DNA of 12,091 nt from JAQVUB01 sp033809415 (GTDB lineage Bacteria; Verrucomicrobiota; Lentisphaeria; Oligosphaerales; Oligosphaeraceae). Location: positions 1 to 12,091 of the forward strand of contig JAPXLT010000132.1 of NCBI GenBank assembly GCA_033809415.1, given 5' to 3'. A program made the position numbers and the translations under genes. The notes under the pieces were generated by a model. It made no database searches. It had not been told where the DNA came from and saw only the letters and a list, made by a program, of their open reading frames with translations. Positions 1-5,755 of the stretch are shown here, piece after piece (within the stretch, counting starts at the first letter, position 1; every line of letters begins with the position of its first letter).

Positions 1-4
1 TGAA

Positions 5-106
5 GTGCAGGGTGCAGGGGGCAGGGGACGGGGTTGCAGGGTGCAGGGTGCAGGGGGCGGGGTGCGGGGTGCGGGGTGCAGGGTGCAGGGTGCAGGGTGC
101 AGGGGA
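5..106. repeat. G-rich heptamer tandem array
   Basis: Imperfect tandem repeat of a 7-bp unit, GGTGCAG with GGTGCGG and GGGGCAG variants. The + strand has many runs of three to five G separated by four bases or fewer, which meets the usual G-quadruplex pattern. It is followed directly by a 9-bp array, the same pairing as at the right end of the window. There is no spacer structure, so it is not a CRISPR array. Short reading frames through it translate to low-complexity peptides and are not genes. Confidence 0.9.
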
Positions 107-112
107 GCGTTT

Positions 113-148
113 CCCGTCCGACCCGTCCGACCCGTCCGACCTGTCCGA
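113..148. repeat. 9-bp tandem array (CCCGTCCGA x4)
   Basis: Four consecutive 9-bp units: three identical CCCGTCCGA copies and one with a single change (CCTGTCCGA). It lies just after the heptamer array. About a dozen bases downstream, 161-172 is an alternating CG palindrome, ACGCGCGCGCGT. No gene is seen here. Confidence 0.9.
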
Positions 149-230
149 CGGCTGTCACTCACGCGCGCGCGTACCTAATCGAGGGTGGGTTGCCCCCTGG
201 GTGGGTGGGGCTGGATGATTTCTGAACCAC

Positions 231-348
231 GGCGAAAACATAGTGCCGGAAAAACGGAATTTCAAGAAAAATCATAAGAAATCATACGGAAGCATAGAAA
301 ATGTGAATTGAAACATGGAAAACCCCGGGAAGTCATAGCAATTCCTAA
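231..348 (+). repeat. 118-bp direct repeat, copy 1
   Basis: Identical base for base to 529-646, as far as I can read. It is A-rich and internally semi-repetitive, with several CATA-centred phrases spaced about 10-11 bp apart (ATCATAAGAA, ATCATACGGA, GCATAGAAAA). It has no convincing coding capacity. It runs straight into the ~170-bp element at 349. An exact copy on the other side of the N gap could be a real duplication or a scaffolding error. Confidence 0.95.
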
Positions 349-518
349 TACCAATTAAAAATCAAATTGCGCGAATCATCTGTGGCATCTCACAAAGGCA
401 CAGAGGCACGAAGAAAAATGCCGGGATGGATGTGGTCGGTTCGAGATAATTCACCGCCCCCCCCCACTCCGGTTCACCTCGAAATGTTCTTCTATCCGCC
501 ACCTCCGCGTCTCCGTAC
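349..518 (-). repeat. ~170-bp interspersed element, copy A (inverted)
   Basis: The reverse complement of this stretch matches 9469-9636 at about 97% by eye. The differences are four substitutions and a short length change in a poly-G run. It contains an 8-bp-period segment (CACAAAGG CACAGAGG CACGAAG) and a nine-C tract. It ends exactly at the N gap, which fits an assembly break at a repeat. ORFs running through it are by-products of the repeat, since the same peptide is readable at the other copy. Confidence 0.93.
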
Positions 519-528
519 NNNNNNNNNN
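519..528. other. Assembly gap (10 N)
   Basis: Ten unresolved bases. A run of exactly ten Ns is a common scaffolding placeholder, so the true distance and content here are unknown. The gap is preceded by a multi-copy element and followed by an exact copy of DNA found upstream of that element. Confidence 0.98.
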
Positions 529-646
529 GGCGAAAACATAGTGCCGGAAAAACGGAATTTCAAGAAAAATCATAAGAAATCATACGGAAGCATAGAAAAT
601 GTGAATTGAAACATGGAAAACCCCGGGAAGTCATAGCAATTCCTAA
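529..646 (+). repeat. 118-bp direct repeat, copy 2
   Basis: Exact second copy of 231-348, offset by 298 bases. The sequence after it differs: here it continues into 647 onward (GGAGTTGTTC), whereas copy 1 continues into the ~170-bp element. The duplicated unit therefore ends sharply at the same base in both places. Confidence 0.95.
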
Positions 647-690
647 GGAGTTGTTCAAAAATCAAGGCAACAGTTCTGGAATTATTTTGA

Positions 691-758
691 GCTGTTTTTC
701 TCCTGTTCTGAAAGGAGCGTATGCACATACTCGACTGACAGAACAGGAGAAAGGCAGC
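691..758. other. Large hairpin with nested inner stem
   Basis: The arms 691-710 and 739-758 pair over 20 positions. The inner 14 (697-710 with 739-752) are perfect Watson-Crick, and two G-U pairs fall in the outer part. The 28-base loop contains a second perfect inverted repeat, GTATG-CA-CATAC (719-730). The size and nesting are larger than a simple terminator, and no T-run follows on either strand. It could be a structured RNA, a recombination or attachment site, or a transposon remnant. I do not recognise the family. Confidence 0.75.
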
Positions 759-789
759 CAAAAGAAACCGGAAATGTAAACTTAATTTT

Positions 790-984
790 TTGGTGGCGTC
801 CGAAACTGGGCGTGACCGCTTGGAGTTTTTCGCCAGCACGGTGCTGGGTCATAAGTCGATCATCTTTTTTTCGGGTCTTGCCTTGATTGTCATCGGCAGT
901 ATGCTATTGAACCAAAATGGGTTGGCTGCCGGTTGGATATTACATACCATCTTCCGCTCCACTTCCACTAATTCCAGTTGTTGA
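790..984 (+). CDS. Doubtful small membrane ORF
   Basis: A 64-residue frame opening with TTG at 790 (GTG at 793 is an alternative). Residues about 23-50 are hydrophobic enough for one membrane segment (IIFFSGLALIVIGSMLL), preceded by a charged stretch (ETGRDRLEFF). The frame stays open upstream to a stop at 736-738 without an ATG, and no ribosome binding site sits at a proper distance. The tail reads as ordinary non-coding sequence. It may be the remnant of a larger gene broken by repeat insertion, or pure chance. I do not recognise it. Confidence 0.2.
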   Translation: MVASETGRDRLEFFASTVLGHKSIIFFSGLALIVIGSMLLNQNGLAAGWILHTIFRSTSTNSSC

Positions 985-1009
985 AATTCTGGACACCCCC
1001 TTTCGTATA

Positions 1010-1035
1010 TTTTCGTGTCTTTTCGTTGTTAAAAA
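1010..1035 (-). repeat. Short interspersed repeat, inverted copy left of recQ
   Basis: The reverse complement is a perfect 26-base match to 3309-3334 (core AACAACGAAAAGACACG). It is built from near-repeats of an ACGAAAA-type phrase. With the 3309 copy it forms inverted repeats around the RecQ-PRTase gene. It supplies the FSCLFVVKN-like peptide in the open frame upstream of recQ, which argues that the upstream frame is not coding. Confidence 0.88.
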
Positions 1036-1105
1036 TCGCTTGTGTGTGGATGCTTCACAAGAATTCCTGAAGAATCACAAACTTTATGACTTTGGGAGTT
1101 GCTTG

Positions 1106-1134
1106 TTGACAAGGTTATCCGGCAAGGCTATTTT
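1106..1134 (+). promoter_or_regulatory. Candidate sigma-70 promoter for recQ-PRTase
   Basis: A perfect TTGACA (1106-1111), a 17-base spacer and TATTTT (1129-1134, four of six consensus bases). It lies about 50 bases before the chosen start codon. Together with the internal ATG, this supports transcription starting downstream of the interspersed repeat. Confidence 0.5.
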
Positions 1135-1170
1135 CATAAGCGTTACGAGGGATTCGATTGTATGCAGAAA

Positions 1171-1174
1171 AGGA
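1171..1174 (+). promoter_or_regulatory. Ribosome binding site that sets the recQ start
   Basis: AGGA, preceded by AAA, ends nine bases before ATG 1184. The long frame is open back to ATG 917, but that upstream part has no such site and includes interspersed repeat DNA. Confidence 0.6.
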
Positions 1175-1183
1175 ACGTGTTTT

Positions 1184-3286
1184 ATGCGGAATCGTGCGTT
1201 ATCGTTATTGCGTTTGGGGTTAAACCGTCCGGACGCGGAGTTTCGTGATGGGCAGTGGGAAAGCATTGCGCAGCTGCTGTCAGGCGGGCGCTTGCTGGTG
1301 GTGCAGCGCACTGGCTGGGGCAAAAGCATTGTTTATTTCATTGCCGCCAAGCTGTTGAGAGAGCAGGGCAGGGGACCGGCACTGCTGATTTCGCCATTGC
1401 TTTCTTTGATGCGCAATCAGCTTGAAGCCGCACAACGCATGGGCGTGCTCGCACGTACCATCAACAGCAGCAATGTCGAAAGCTGGCCGGCCATCCGTCA
1501 GGAGCTGCTGGCCAACCAGATCGATATCCTGCTGATCTCGCCGGAACGTCTGGCCAATGAAACTTTCCATCTCGAGGTACTGGGAAGCCTCGCCAGCCGG
1601 ATAGGCCTGTTTGTCATCGATGAGGCGCATTGCATTTCGGATTGGGGACACGACTTCCGTCCGGATTACCGGCGGATCAGCCACCTGCTGCCGCAATTGC
1701 CGCAGGGATTGCCGATTCTGGCAACGACCGCCACGGCCAATGACCGGGTAGTCAACGACATCATCGAGCAACTCGGGCAGGGCGTGAAAGTGGTGCGGGG
1801 ACCACTGGTGCGCGAAAGTCTCAGCCTACAGAACTTGCGACTCGATCAGCAGTCGGAACGACTTGCCTGGCTGGCGGAACAGCTACCGCAACTGCCCGGC
1901 AGCGGGATTATCTATGTGCTGACCAGGCGAGACGCCGAACGGGTGGCGGAATGGCTGCGCCAAAATCAGATTCATGCGGAGGCATATCACGCCGACCTGG
2001 GCGATGGCGATGACGGCAACGAAATCCGTATCAAACTGGAGCAAAAGCTGTTGCACAATGAAATCAAGGCGCTGGTTGCAACCGTTGCCCTAGGCATGGG
2101 GTTTGACAAGCCGGACTTGGGATTTGTCATCCATTTCCAGCGACCGGCCTCGGTTGTGCATTACTATCAGCAGGTCGGACGCGCCGGACGCGCCGTCGAT
2201 TCCGCGTTCGGCATCATGCTTTGTGGTGCCGAAGATGAAAGCATCAGCAACTATTTCATTGCCAGTGCCTTTCCCCCGCAACACCACGTCAAGGCGATCC
2301 TCGAACATTTGCGACAGCATCCGGAAGGCTTGTCGGCTGTTGAAATGCAACGCGGCCTGAATATCACTTATGGACAATTGCAGAAGGCGCTGCGCTATCT
2401 TTCCTCAGATTCACCGTCGCCGATCCGGCAGCTGAAAAGCAAATGGTTGCTGACAGCAGCAGCGGCCACTTATCGCATGGATGAGGAAAAAGTCCGCCAG
2501 ATCACCGCACTGCGCCAGGAAGAACAGGCGGAAATGCGACGCTATATGCAGCATTCCGGCTGCCTGATGGAATTTCTCGAACACAGCCTCGATGATCCGG
2601 CACCGCGCCCCTGCGGAAAATGTGCAAATTGCCAGGGGCATGCATTGCTGCCGACCGAGTGTCGTCCGGAACTGGTGCGGCAGGCGCAGCAGTTTTTGCG
2701 CGGTTCAAGTCAGGCTTTGCCTCCACGTCTTCAGTGGCCTCCTTATCAGGCTTTGGGAAGCTATGGTTTCCGGGGCAAGATCAAGGAGGAACTGCGTGCT
2801 GGCGAAGGGCGTGCCCTTTGCATTTGGCGTGATGGGGGCTGGGGACAACAAGTGGCTCAAGAGCAAGCTGATGGCCACTTCTCAGAGGCAGTGCTGGAGG
2901 CTCTTGTGCAGCTGCTGGTCGAATGGCACCCCAACCCGGCACCTGGATGGGTCTGCTGTGTGCCGTCGCTGCGCAAACCCTATCCAATCATGGATTTGGC
3001 AATGCGGCTGGCGCAACGCCTCGATTTGCCGTTTATTCCCTGCATACGCAAGGTGAAGGACAACCAGCCGCAACGCTTGCAGTTCAACAGCGTGCAACGC
3101 TGCCGCAATCTGGATGGCGCCTTCCAGGTCGATTTGCAGAGAGGTTCCTATGCGGCCTGCCTGTTGCTCGATGACAGCGTGGAAACCGGATGGACGCTGA
3201 CGCTGCTCGCCGCGCTATTGCGACAAGTCGGCGTGCAGGCCGTACACCCACTGGTCCTCGCATTGAACAACCTGGGACAGGAATAA
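1184..3286 (+). CDS. RecQ-type DNA helicase with C-terminal phosphoribosyltransferase-like domain
   Basis: A 700-residue 3'-5' superfamily 2 helicase of the RecQ group, expected to unwind DNA in repair or recombination in the cytoplasm. Motifs seen: motif 0 Gln24 (FRDGQ); Walker A TGWGKS 42-47, with Trp where RecQ usually has Gly; Ia ISPLLSLMRNQ; Walker B DEAH 146-149 followed by the aromatic-rich loop CISDWGHDFRP; III TTAT 181-184; VI QQVGRAGR 329-336. A RecQ zinc cluster follows (Cys460, 477, 480, 483). No HRDC domain is visible. Instead residues ~515-700 resemble a type I phosphoribosyltransferase, with a PRPP-loop-like LLLDDSVETGWTLT at 660-673. RecQ-PRTase fusions are a known architecture whose exact role is, to my knowledge, unsettled. 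The open frame continues upstream to 917, but the ribosome binding site and the motif layout favour 1184. The gene stands alone between repeat blocks. Confidence 0.92.
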   Translation: MRNRALSLLRLGLNRPDAEFRDGQWESIAQLLSGGRLLVVQRTGWGKSIVYFIAAKLLREQGRGPALLISPLLSLMRNQLEAAQRMGVLARTINSSNVESWPAIRQELLANQIDILLISPERLANETFHLEVLGSLASRIGLFVIDEAHCISDWGHDFRPDYRRISHLLPQLPQGLPILATTATANDRVVNDIIEQLGQGVKVVRGPLVRESLSLQNLRLDQQSERLAWLAEQLPQLPGSGIIYVLTRRDAERVAEWLRQNQIHAEAYHADLGDGDDGNEIRIKLEQKLLHNEIKALVATVALGMGFDKPDLGFVIHFQRPASVVHYYQQVGRAGRAVDSAFGIMLCGAEDESISNYFIASAFPPQHHVKAILEHLRQHPEGLSAVEMQRGLNITYGQLQKALRYLSSDSPSPIRQLKSKWLLTAAAATYRMDEEKVRQITALRQEEQAEMRRYMQHSGCLMEFLEHSLDDPAPRPCGKCANCQGHALLPTECRPELVRQAQQFLRGSSQALPPRLQWPPYQALGSYGFRGKIKEELRAGEGRALCIWRDGGWGQQVAQEQADGHFSEAVLEALVQLLVEWHPNPAPGWVCCVPSLRKPYPIMDLAMRLAQRLDLPFIPCIRKVKDNQPQRLQFNSVQRCRNLDGAFQVDLQRGSYAACLLLDDSVETGWTLTLLAALLRQVGVQAVHPLVLALNNLGQE

Positions 3287-3305
3287 ATAGACCCCCAGCC
3301 AAAAA

Positions 3306-3379
3306 GTTTTTTTAACAACGAAAAGACACGAAAAATTTTTATAGAGGGTTGCTGCTTTGACGGATGGGATGGCATGCGG
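3306..3379 (+). repeat. Interspersed repeat, long copy right of recQ
   Basis: It starts 20 bases after the recQ stop. It consists of a T-run, the AACAACGAAAAGACACG core, an AT-rich joint, and GCTTTGACGGATGGGAT near the end. It aligns with 9158-9238 over its full length, with roughly a fifth of positions different by eye. Its first part is also found inverted at 1010-1035. Minus-strand ORFs through the two long copies share a HPSKQQP-type peptide, which is a product of the repeat rather than a protein family. Confidence 0.85.
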
Positions 3380-3464
3380 TATTCTTTACAGGTAAAAGAA
3401 ACAAGTAATATAAAAACATAGGAAGACGGACAAGTAAAAACATGGGATGGGAAAGGTGACTTCT

Positions 3465-3530
3465 GTAATCCCTCTGTAGTACAGGGTTCAGGGGAATGGG
3501 GTGCGTAGTGCGTTGGGAATGGGTGCAAGG
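3465..3530 (+). repeat. CTGTAGTACAG module, copy 1
   Basis: About 66 bases matching 11928-11993 with only a handful of differences. It includes the 11-bp palindrome CTGTA-G-TACAG (3474-3484) and then TTCAGGGGAATGGGGTGCG. In both places it leads into G-rich or short-period DNA. The rest of the 3287-3821 intergenic block consists of this module, the short tandem arrays described separately, and a candidate promoter. Confidence 0.85.
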
Positions 3531-3550
3531 GGCGCAGGTTTAAAAAGTAG

Positions 3551-3569
3551 CGCAACCGTCCCGGTTGTG
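3551..3569. other. Short hairpin in repeat block
   Basis: CGCAACCG and CGGTTGTG pair over eight positions (one G-U) around the loop TCC. On the minus strand a TTTTT run follows after a few bases, so it could act as a minus-strand terminator. However, no minus-strand gene is seen to be terminated. Confidence 0.35.
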
Positions 3570-3609
3570 ATTATTCTGACTGTCGTGGGGTACGGGGGAT
3601 GTTCTTGTC

Positions 3610-3636
3610 CTGTCCACACTGCCCACACTGCCCACC
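3610..3636. repeat. 9-bp tandem array (CTGCCCACA type)
   Basis: Three 9-bp units: CTGTCCACA, CTGCCCACA, CTGCCCACC. Read on the minus strand they give TGGGCAG and TGGACAG phrases, like the TGGAC array at 12042-12068. They lie just before a heptamer array, so the pair is the inverse of the arrangement at the right end of the window. Confidence 0.85.
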
Positions 3637-3646
3637 ACGTCTGACC

Positions 3647-3695
3647 CGCACCACGCACCACGCACCACGCACTACGCACTACGCACTACGCACTA
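3647..3695. repeat. Heptamer tandem array (CGCACCA x3, CGCACTA x4)
   Basis: Seven perfect 7-bp units: three CGCACCA followed by four CGCACTA. The clean switch between two variants suggests two rounds of slippage or unequal exchange. On the minus strand the units read TAGTGCG and TGGTGCG, and GTGCGTAGTGCG also appears within the module at 3465-3530. Confidence 0.95.
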
Positions 3696-3754
3696 CAGAA
3701 GACTAACCCATTACTGATTCCTCGCATTTTTTTTGAAAAAAAATGGATTGGCGC

Positions 3755-3782
3755 TTGCATTTGTGAATTATCGTGATATGCT
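3755..3782 (+). promoter_or_regulatory. Candidate extended -10 promoter for the regulator gene
   Basis: TTGCAT (3755-3760), a 16-base spacer and TATGCT (3777-3782), with TG one base before the -10 (TGATATGCT). It lies about 40 bases before the GTG start. The surrounding DNA shows GCTTGCAT and ATGCTTTACAAGC in rough dyad arrangement, which could be an operator, but the match is weak. Confidence 0.4.
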
Positions 3783-3821
3783 TTACAAGCAACAAGGACA
3801 AGTAACAAGAAAATCATTTCT

Positions 3822-4877
3822 GTGAAAAAAACGAGTTCACAACGTTTACTGCAAGAGTTAAAGGAGAAGATCGCGAGTCGGGTTTATTCTCCAGGCTGTG
3901 CCTTGCCTTCTGAGAATCAGCTATGCGACTTGTACGGCTTGAGTCGTCCGACGGTTCGTCGTGTTCTTGCGCAGTTATGTGATGATGGTTTATTGGAGAA
4001 GCGTGCCGGGGTGGGCACGTTTGTCCGGGACAACAGTGAATCCCAGGTAGAGCAGCCTCTTTTTCGTTTAGGGGTGGATAATACCTTCAGCGACGCACGT
4101 TACTACAAACGAATCTGGGAGGGGTTGATCCATTCTCCCTACGGTCGGAATATTTATTTTCATTTTCTCGACAAGGCGGCCCTGTATAAGAATCTTCCTG
4201 GGGAGGCAGTGGATGGCATCATGCTTTGCGGTTTTAACGGGGACAGGTCGGACCTGGCCTCTCTGCAGGCGCTTGGCAAACCTCTGATCCTAGTCAACCG
4301 GATCGTTGACCATGCCCGTGACGTTGCCTATGTAACCGTCGATCATCGCCGCGAAATGGCGAGAGGAGTCGAGTATCTCCTTCGTTACGGGCACCGGAAA
4401 ATCGCCATGTTATGCAGTGATCATTTTTCCCCTGCCATCCGCCTGCGTTGCCTGGGCTGGGAGGACGCTTACCGGGCGATGGGGTTGGAAGTTCCGGAAA
4501 ACCTGAAGCTGAGCATGGCGACGCTAACTCAACCTGAAAATGCGGAACAGCTCAGGCGCTTTTTCGAGCAGGAGGAGTTCACTGCCGTGGCTTGTGCCAA
4601 TGCCTTCATCTATGAGCGCTTCTGCAATGAATATATTCGCTGGGGCGGCGACAGGATCAGCAGCAAGCAAATCGTTGTGTTTGATGACCTCAGCTCGTTT
4701 TCAGACGAATGCAGCCAGAACAGCAGCTTTATCCAGATGCCACTTGAACGCTTCGGAGCGATTGCCGCCGAGTATTTGCGGAAACGACAGGAAAATCCCC
4801 AATTGGAACCAATCCGGCAATTTTTGCCCTGCAACTTGGTGATCAGAGAGAAATTGCCGCCGAGGCACTCTTCTTGA
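3822..4877 (+). CDS. GntR-type regulator with LacI-like sugar sensor domain
   Basis: A 351-residue transcription regulator. Residues 1-70 are a GntR winged helix-turn-helix (LPSENQLCDLYGLSRPTVRR, then the wing GLLEKRAGVGTFV). Residues ~80-345 resemble the periplasmic-binding-protein fold of LacI regulators: a VTVDHRREMARGVEYLL segment followed by GHRKIAML, the FDDLSSF strand, and a PLERFGAIAAEYL helix near the end. This architecture is that of AraR-like repressors that respond to a sugar. The start is GTG; AGGA at 3795-3798 is too far upstream, so initiation may rely on an A-rich leader. The gene precedes the pseudopilin by 83 bases on the same strand and probably controls the downstream genes. 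The ligand cannot be told from sequence. A palindrome TTCTTAAGAA at 4904-4913 in the gap that follows is a possible but unproven binding site. Confidence 0.9.
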   Translation: MKKTSSQRLLQELKEKIASRVYSPGCALPSENQLCDLYGLSRPTVRRVLAQLCDDGLLEKRAGVGTFVRDNSESQVEQPLFRLGVDNTFSDARYYKRIWEGLIHSPYGRNIYFHFLDKAALYKNLPGEAVDGIMLCGFNGDRSDLASLQALGKPLILVNRIVDHARDVAYVTVDHRREMARGVEYLLRYGHRKIAMLCSDHFSPAIRLRCLGWEDAYRAMGLEVPENLKLSMATLTQPENAEQLRRFFEQEEFTAVACANAFIYERFCNEYIRWGGDRISSKQIVVFDDLSSFSDECSQNSSFIQMPLERFGAIAAEYLRKRQENPQLEPIRQFLPCNLVIREKLPPRHSS

Positions 4878-4947
4878 ATCCGTGAAAATGACGACCTGAT
4901 TTTTTCTTAAGAATAGTCTTGTGTTAATGGAGTCAATCAATAACAAT

Positions 4948-4953
4948 GAGGGT
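4948..4953 (+). promoter_or_regulatory. Ribosome binding site that sets the pseudopilin start
   Basis: GAGGGT ends seven bases before ATG 4961. An in-frame ATG at 4946 overlaps this site, lacks its own, and would add five residues before the short charged leader typical of prepilins, so 4961 is preferred. Confidence 0.6.
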
Positions 4954-4960
4954 AGAAAAC

Positions 4961-5734
4961 ATGAACAGGAAACGCTTTACTTTAATTGAGTTGCTGGTAG
5001 TGATCGCGATCATCGCCATTCTGGCGAGCATGTTGCTTCCGGCATTGGCTTCTGCGAGAGAAACGGCTCAATCCGTAACATGTATAAACAAGCAAAAGCA
5101 GATTTATCTGGCTATCATTATGTATGTCGATGACAGCAATGATTATATGCCAAATGCCGCAAACTGGGTTCAGCAGATTATCCCGGCCTATATTCCCCGT
5201 GCTTCAGGGACAAGCACACCTGCCTGGCCATGGATTTCCAAGCACCCAGGCGTCGGCGCACTGTTATGTCCTACCGCCGAAACCACCAATCCCGCAGATT
5301 TGCTCGTCAATCATTATTATGTCACCAGTTATGGAGTTACCACCTTCTGCGATGGTACGGAAAGCGCCGGATGGGGAGTGCCTAACTACCTGGCGAAACG
5401 TCAGTTTGGCGCCTGGCAGCAGACCGGCATACACTATCTCGATTTTAGTATCCATCGGAACGCTTCCAGGATTCTAGTCAATTCGGTGATCATGAACGAA
5501 AAATATATCCATCAAGTTTCCGGGACAGGCTCGATCAGCCTGTTGGGAATAACATCCTATGACCGGCAGAACCTTGCCCGCCTGTACTGGAACCCTGTCG
5601 GCACAATCAGCAAAACTTACGGGCCGAATAAGGAAATCCACAAACGGAAAAATAACATGATGTTTTTCAACGGGTCCGTGCAGGCAATTAAAGTCGGCAC
5701 TCTGTTTCACAGTTTGCACTGGACTCTCAACTGA
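4961..5734 (+). CDS. Type II pseudopilin-like protein (prepilin leader, H-X9-NG variant)
   Basis: 257 residues. A short basic leader MNRKR precedes FTLIELLVVIAIIAIL, the classic prepilin peptidase site and membrane helix, with the conserved Glu at residue 10 (fifth of the mature chain). The residue before the cut is Arg, not the usual Gly. After the helix comes a globular part with LLCPTAE at 101-107. Near the C-terminus His227 is followed by nine residues and Asn237-Gly238, matching the H-X9-DG processing-associated motif of PVC-group pseudopilins except for Asp to Asn. Such proteins are very numerous in Lentisphaerota and Planctomycetota, and their function is mostly unknown. They are presumed to be inserted in the inner membrane and possibly assembled into a pseudopilus. 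It sits 21 bases before the large secreted protein, so the two are likely co-transcribed and may share an export or surface role. Confidence 0.9.
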   Translation: MNRKRFTLIELLVVIAIIAILASMLLPALASARETAQSVTCINKQKQIYLAIIMYVDDSNDYMPNAANWVQQIIPAYIPRASGTSTPAWPWISKHPGVGALLCPTAETTNPADLLVNHYYVTSYGVTTFCDGTESAGWGVPNYLAKRQFGAWQQTGIHYLDFSIHRNASRILVNSVIMNEKYIHQVSGTGSISLLGITSYDRQNLARLYWNPVGTISKTYGPNKEIHKRKNNMMFFNGSVQAIKVGTLFHSLHWTLN

Positions 5735-5755
5735 TAACTATTCAAGGAACCGGAC

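Noticed and set aside
570..839. Minus-strand 89-residue ORF
   Set aside because: It runs through the exact duplication and the large hairpin, shows no recognisable family, and is probably chance coding in low-complexity DNA.
917..1183. 89-residue N-terminal extension of the RecQ frame
   Set aside because: It has no ribosome binding site, crosses an interspersed repeat (FSCLFVVKN peptide), and RecQ homology starts just after the internal ATG 1184, which has AGGA at good spacing.
3148..3555. Minus-strand ORF sharing a HPSKQQP-type peptide with one at 9112-9399
   Set aside because: The similarity comes from the interspersed DNA repeat, and the frame also overlaps the end of recQ. Not a protein family.
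3551..3569. Intrinsic terminator for recQ
   Set aside because: It is more than 260 bases after the stop, and the T-run lies on the minus-strand side only.
3647..3695. Possible CRISPR array
   Set aside because: The 7-bp units are contiguous with no spacers. The same holds for the arrays at 5-106 and 11988-12041.
4904..4913. TTCTTAAGAA as operator of the GntR/LacI regulator
   Set aside because: A 10-bp AT-rich palindrome is easily found by chance and I see no second copy before another gene. Noted as possible only.
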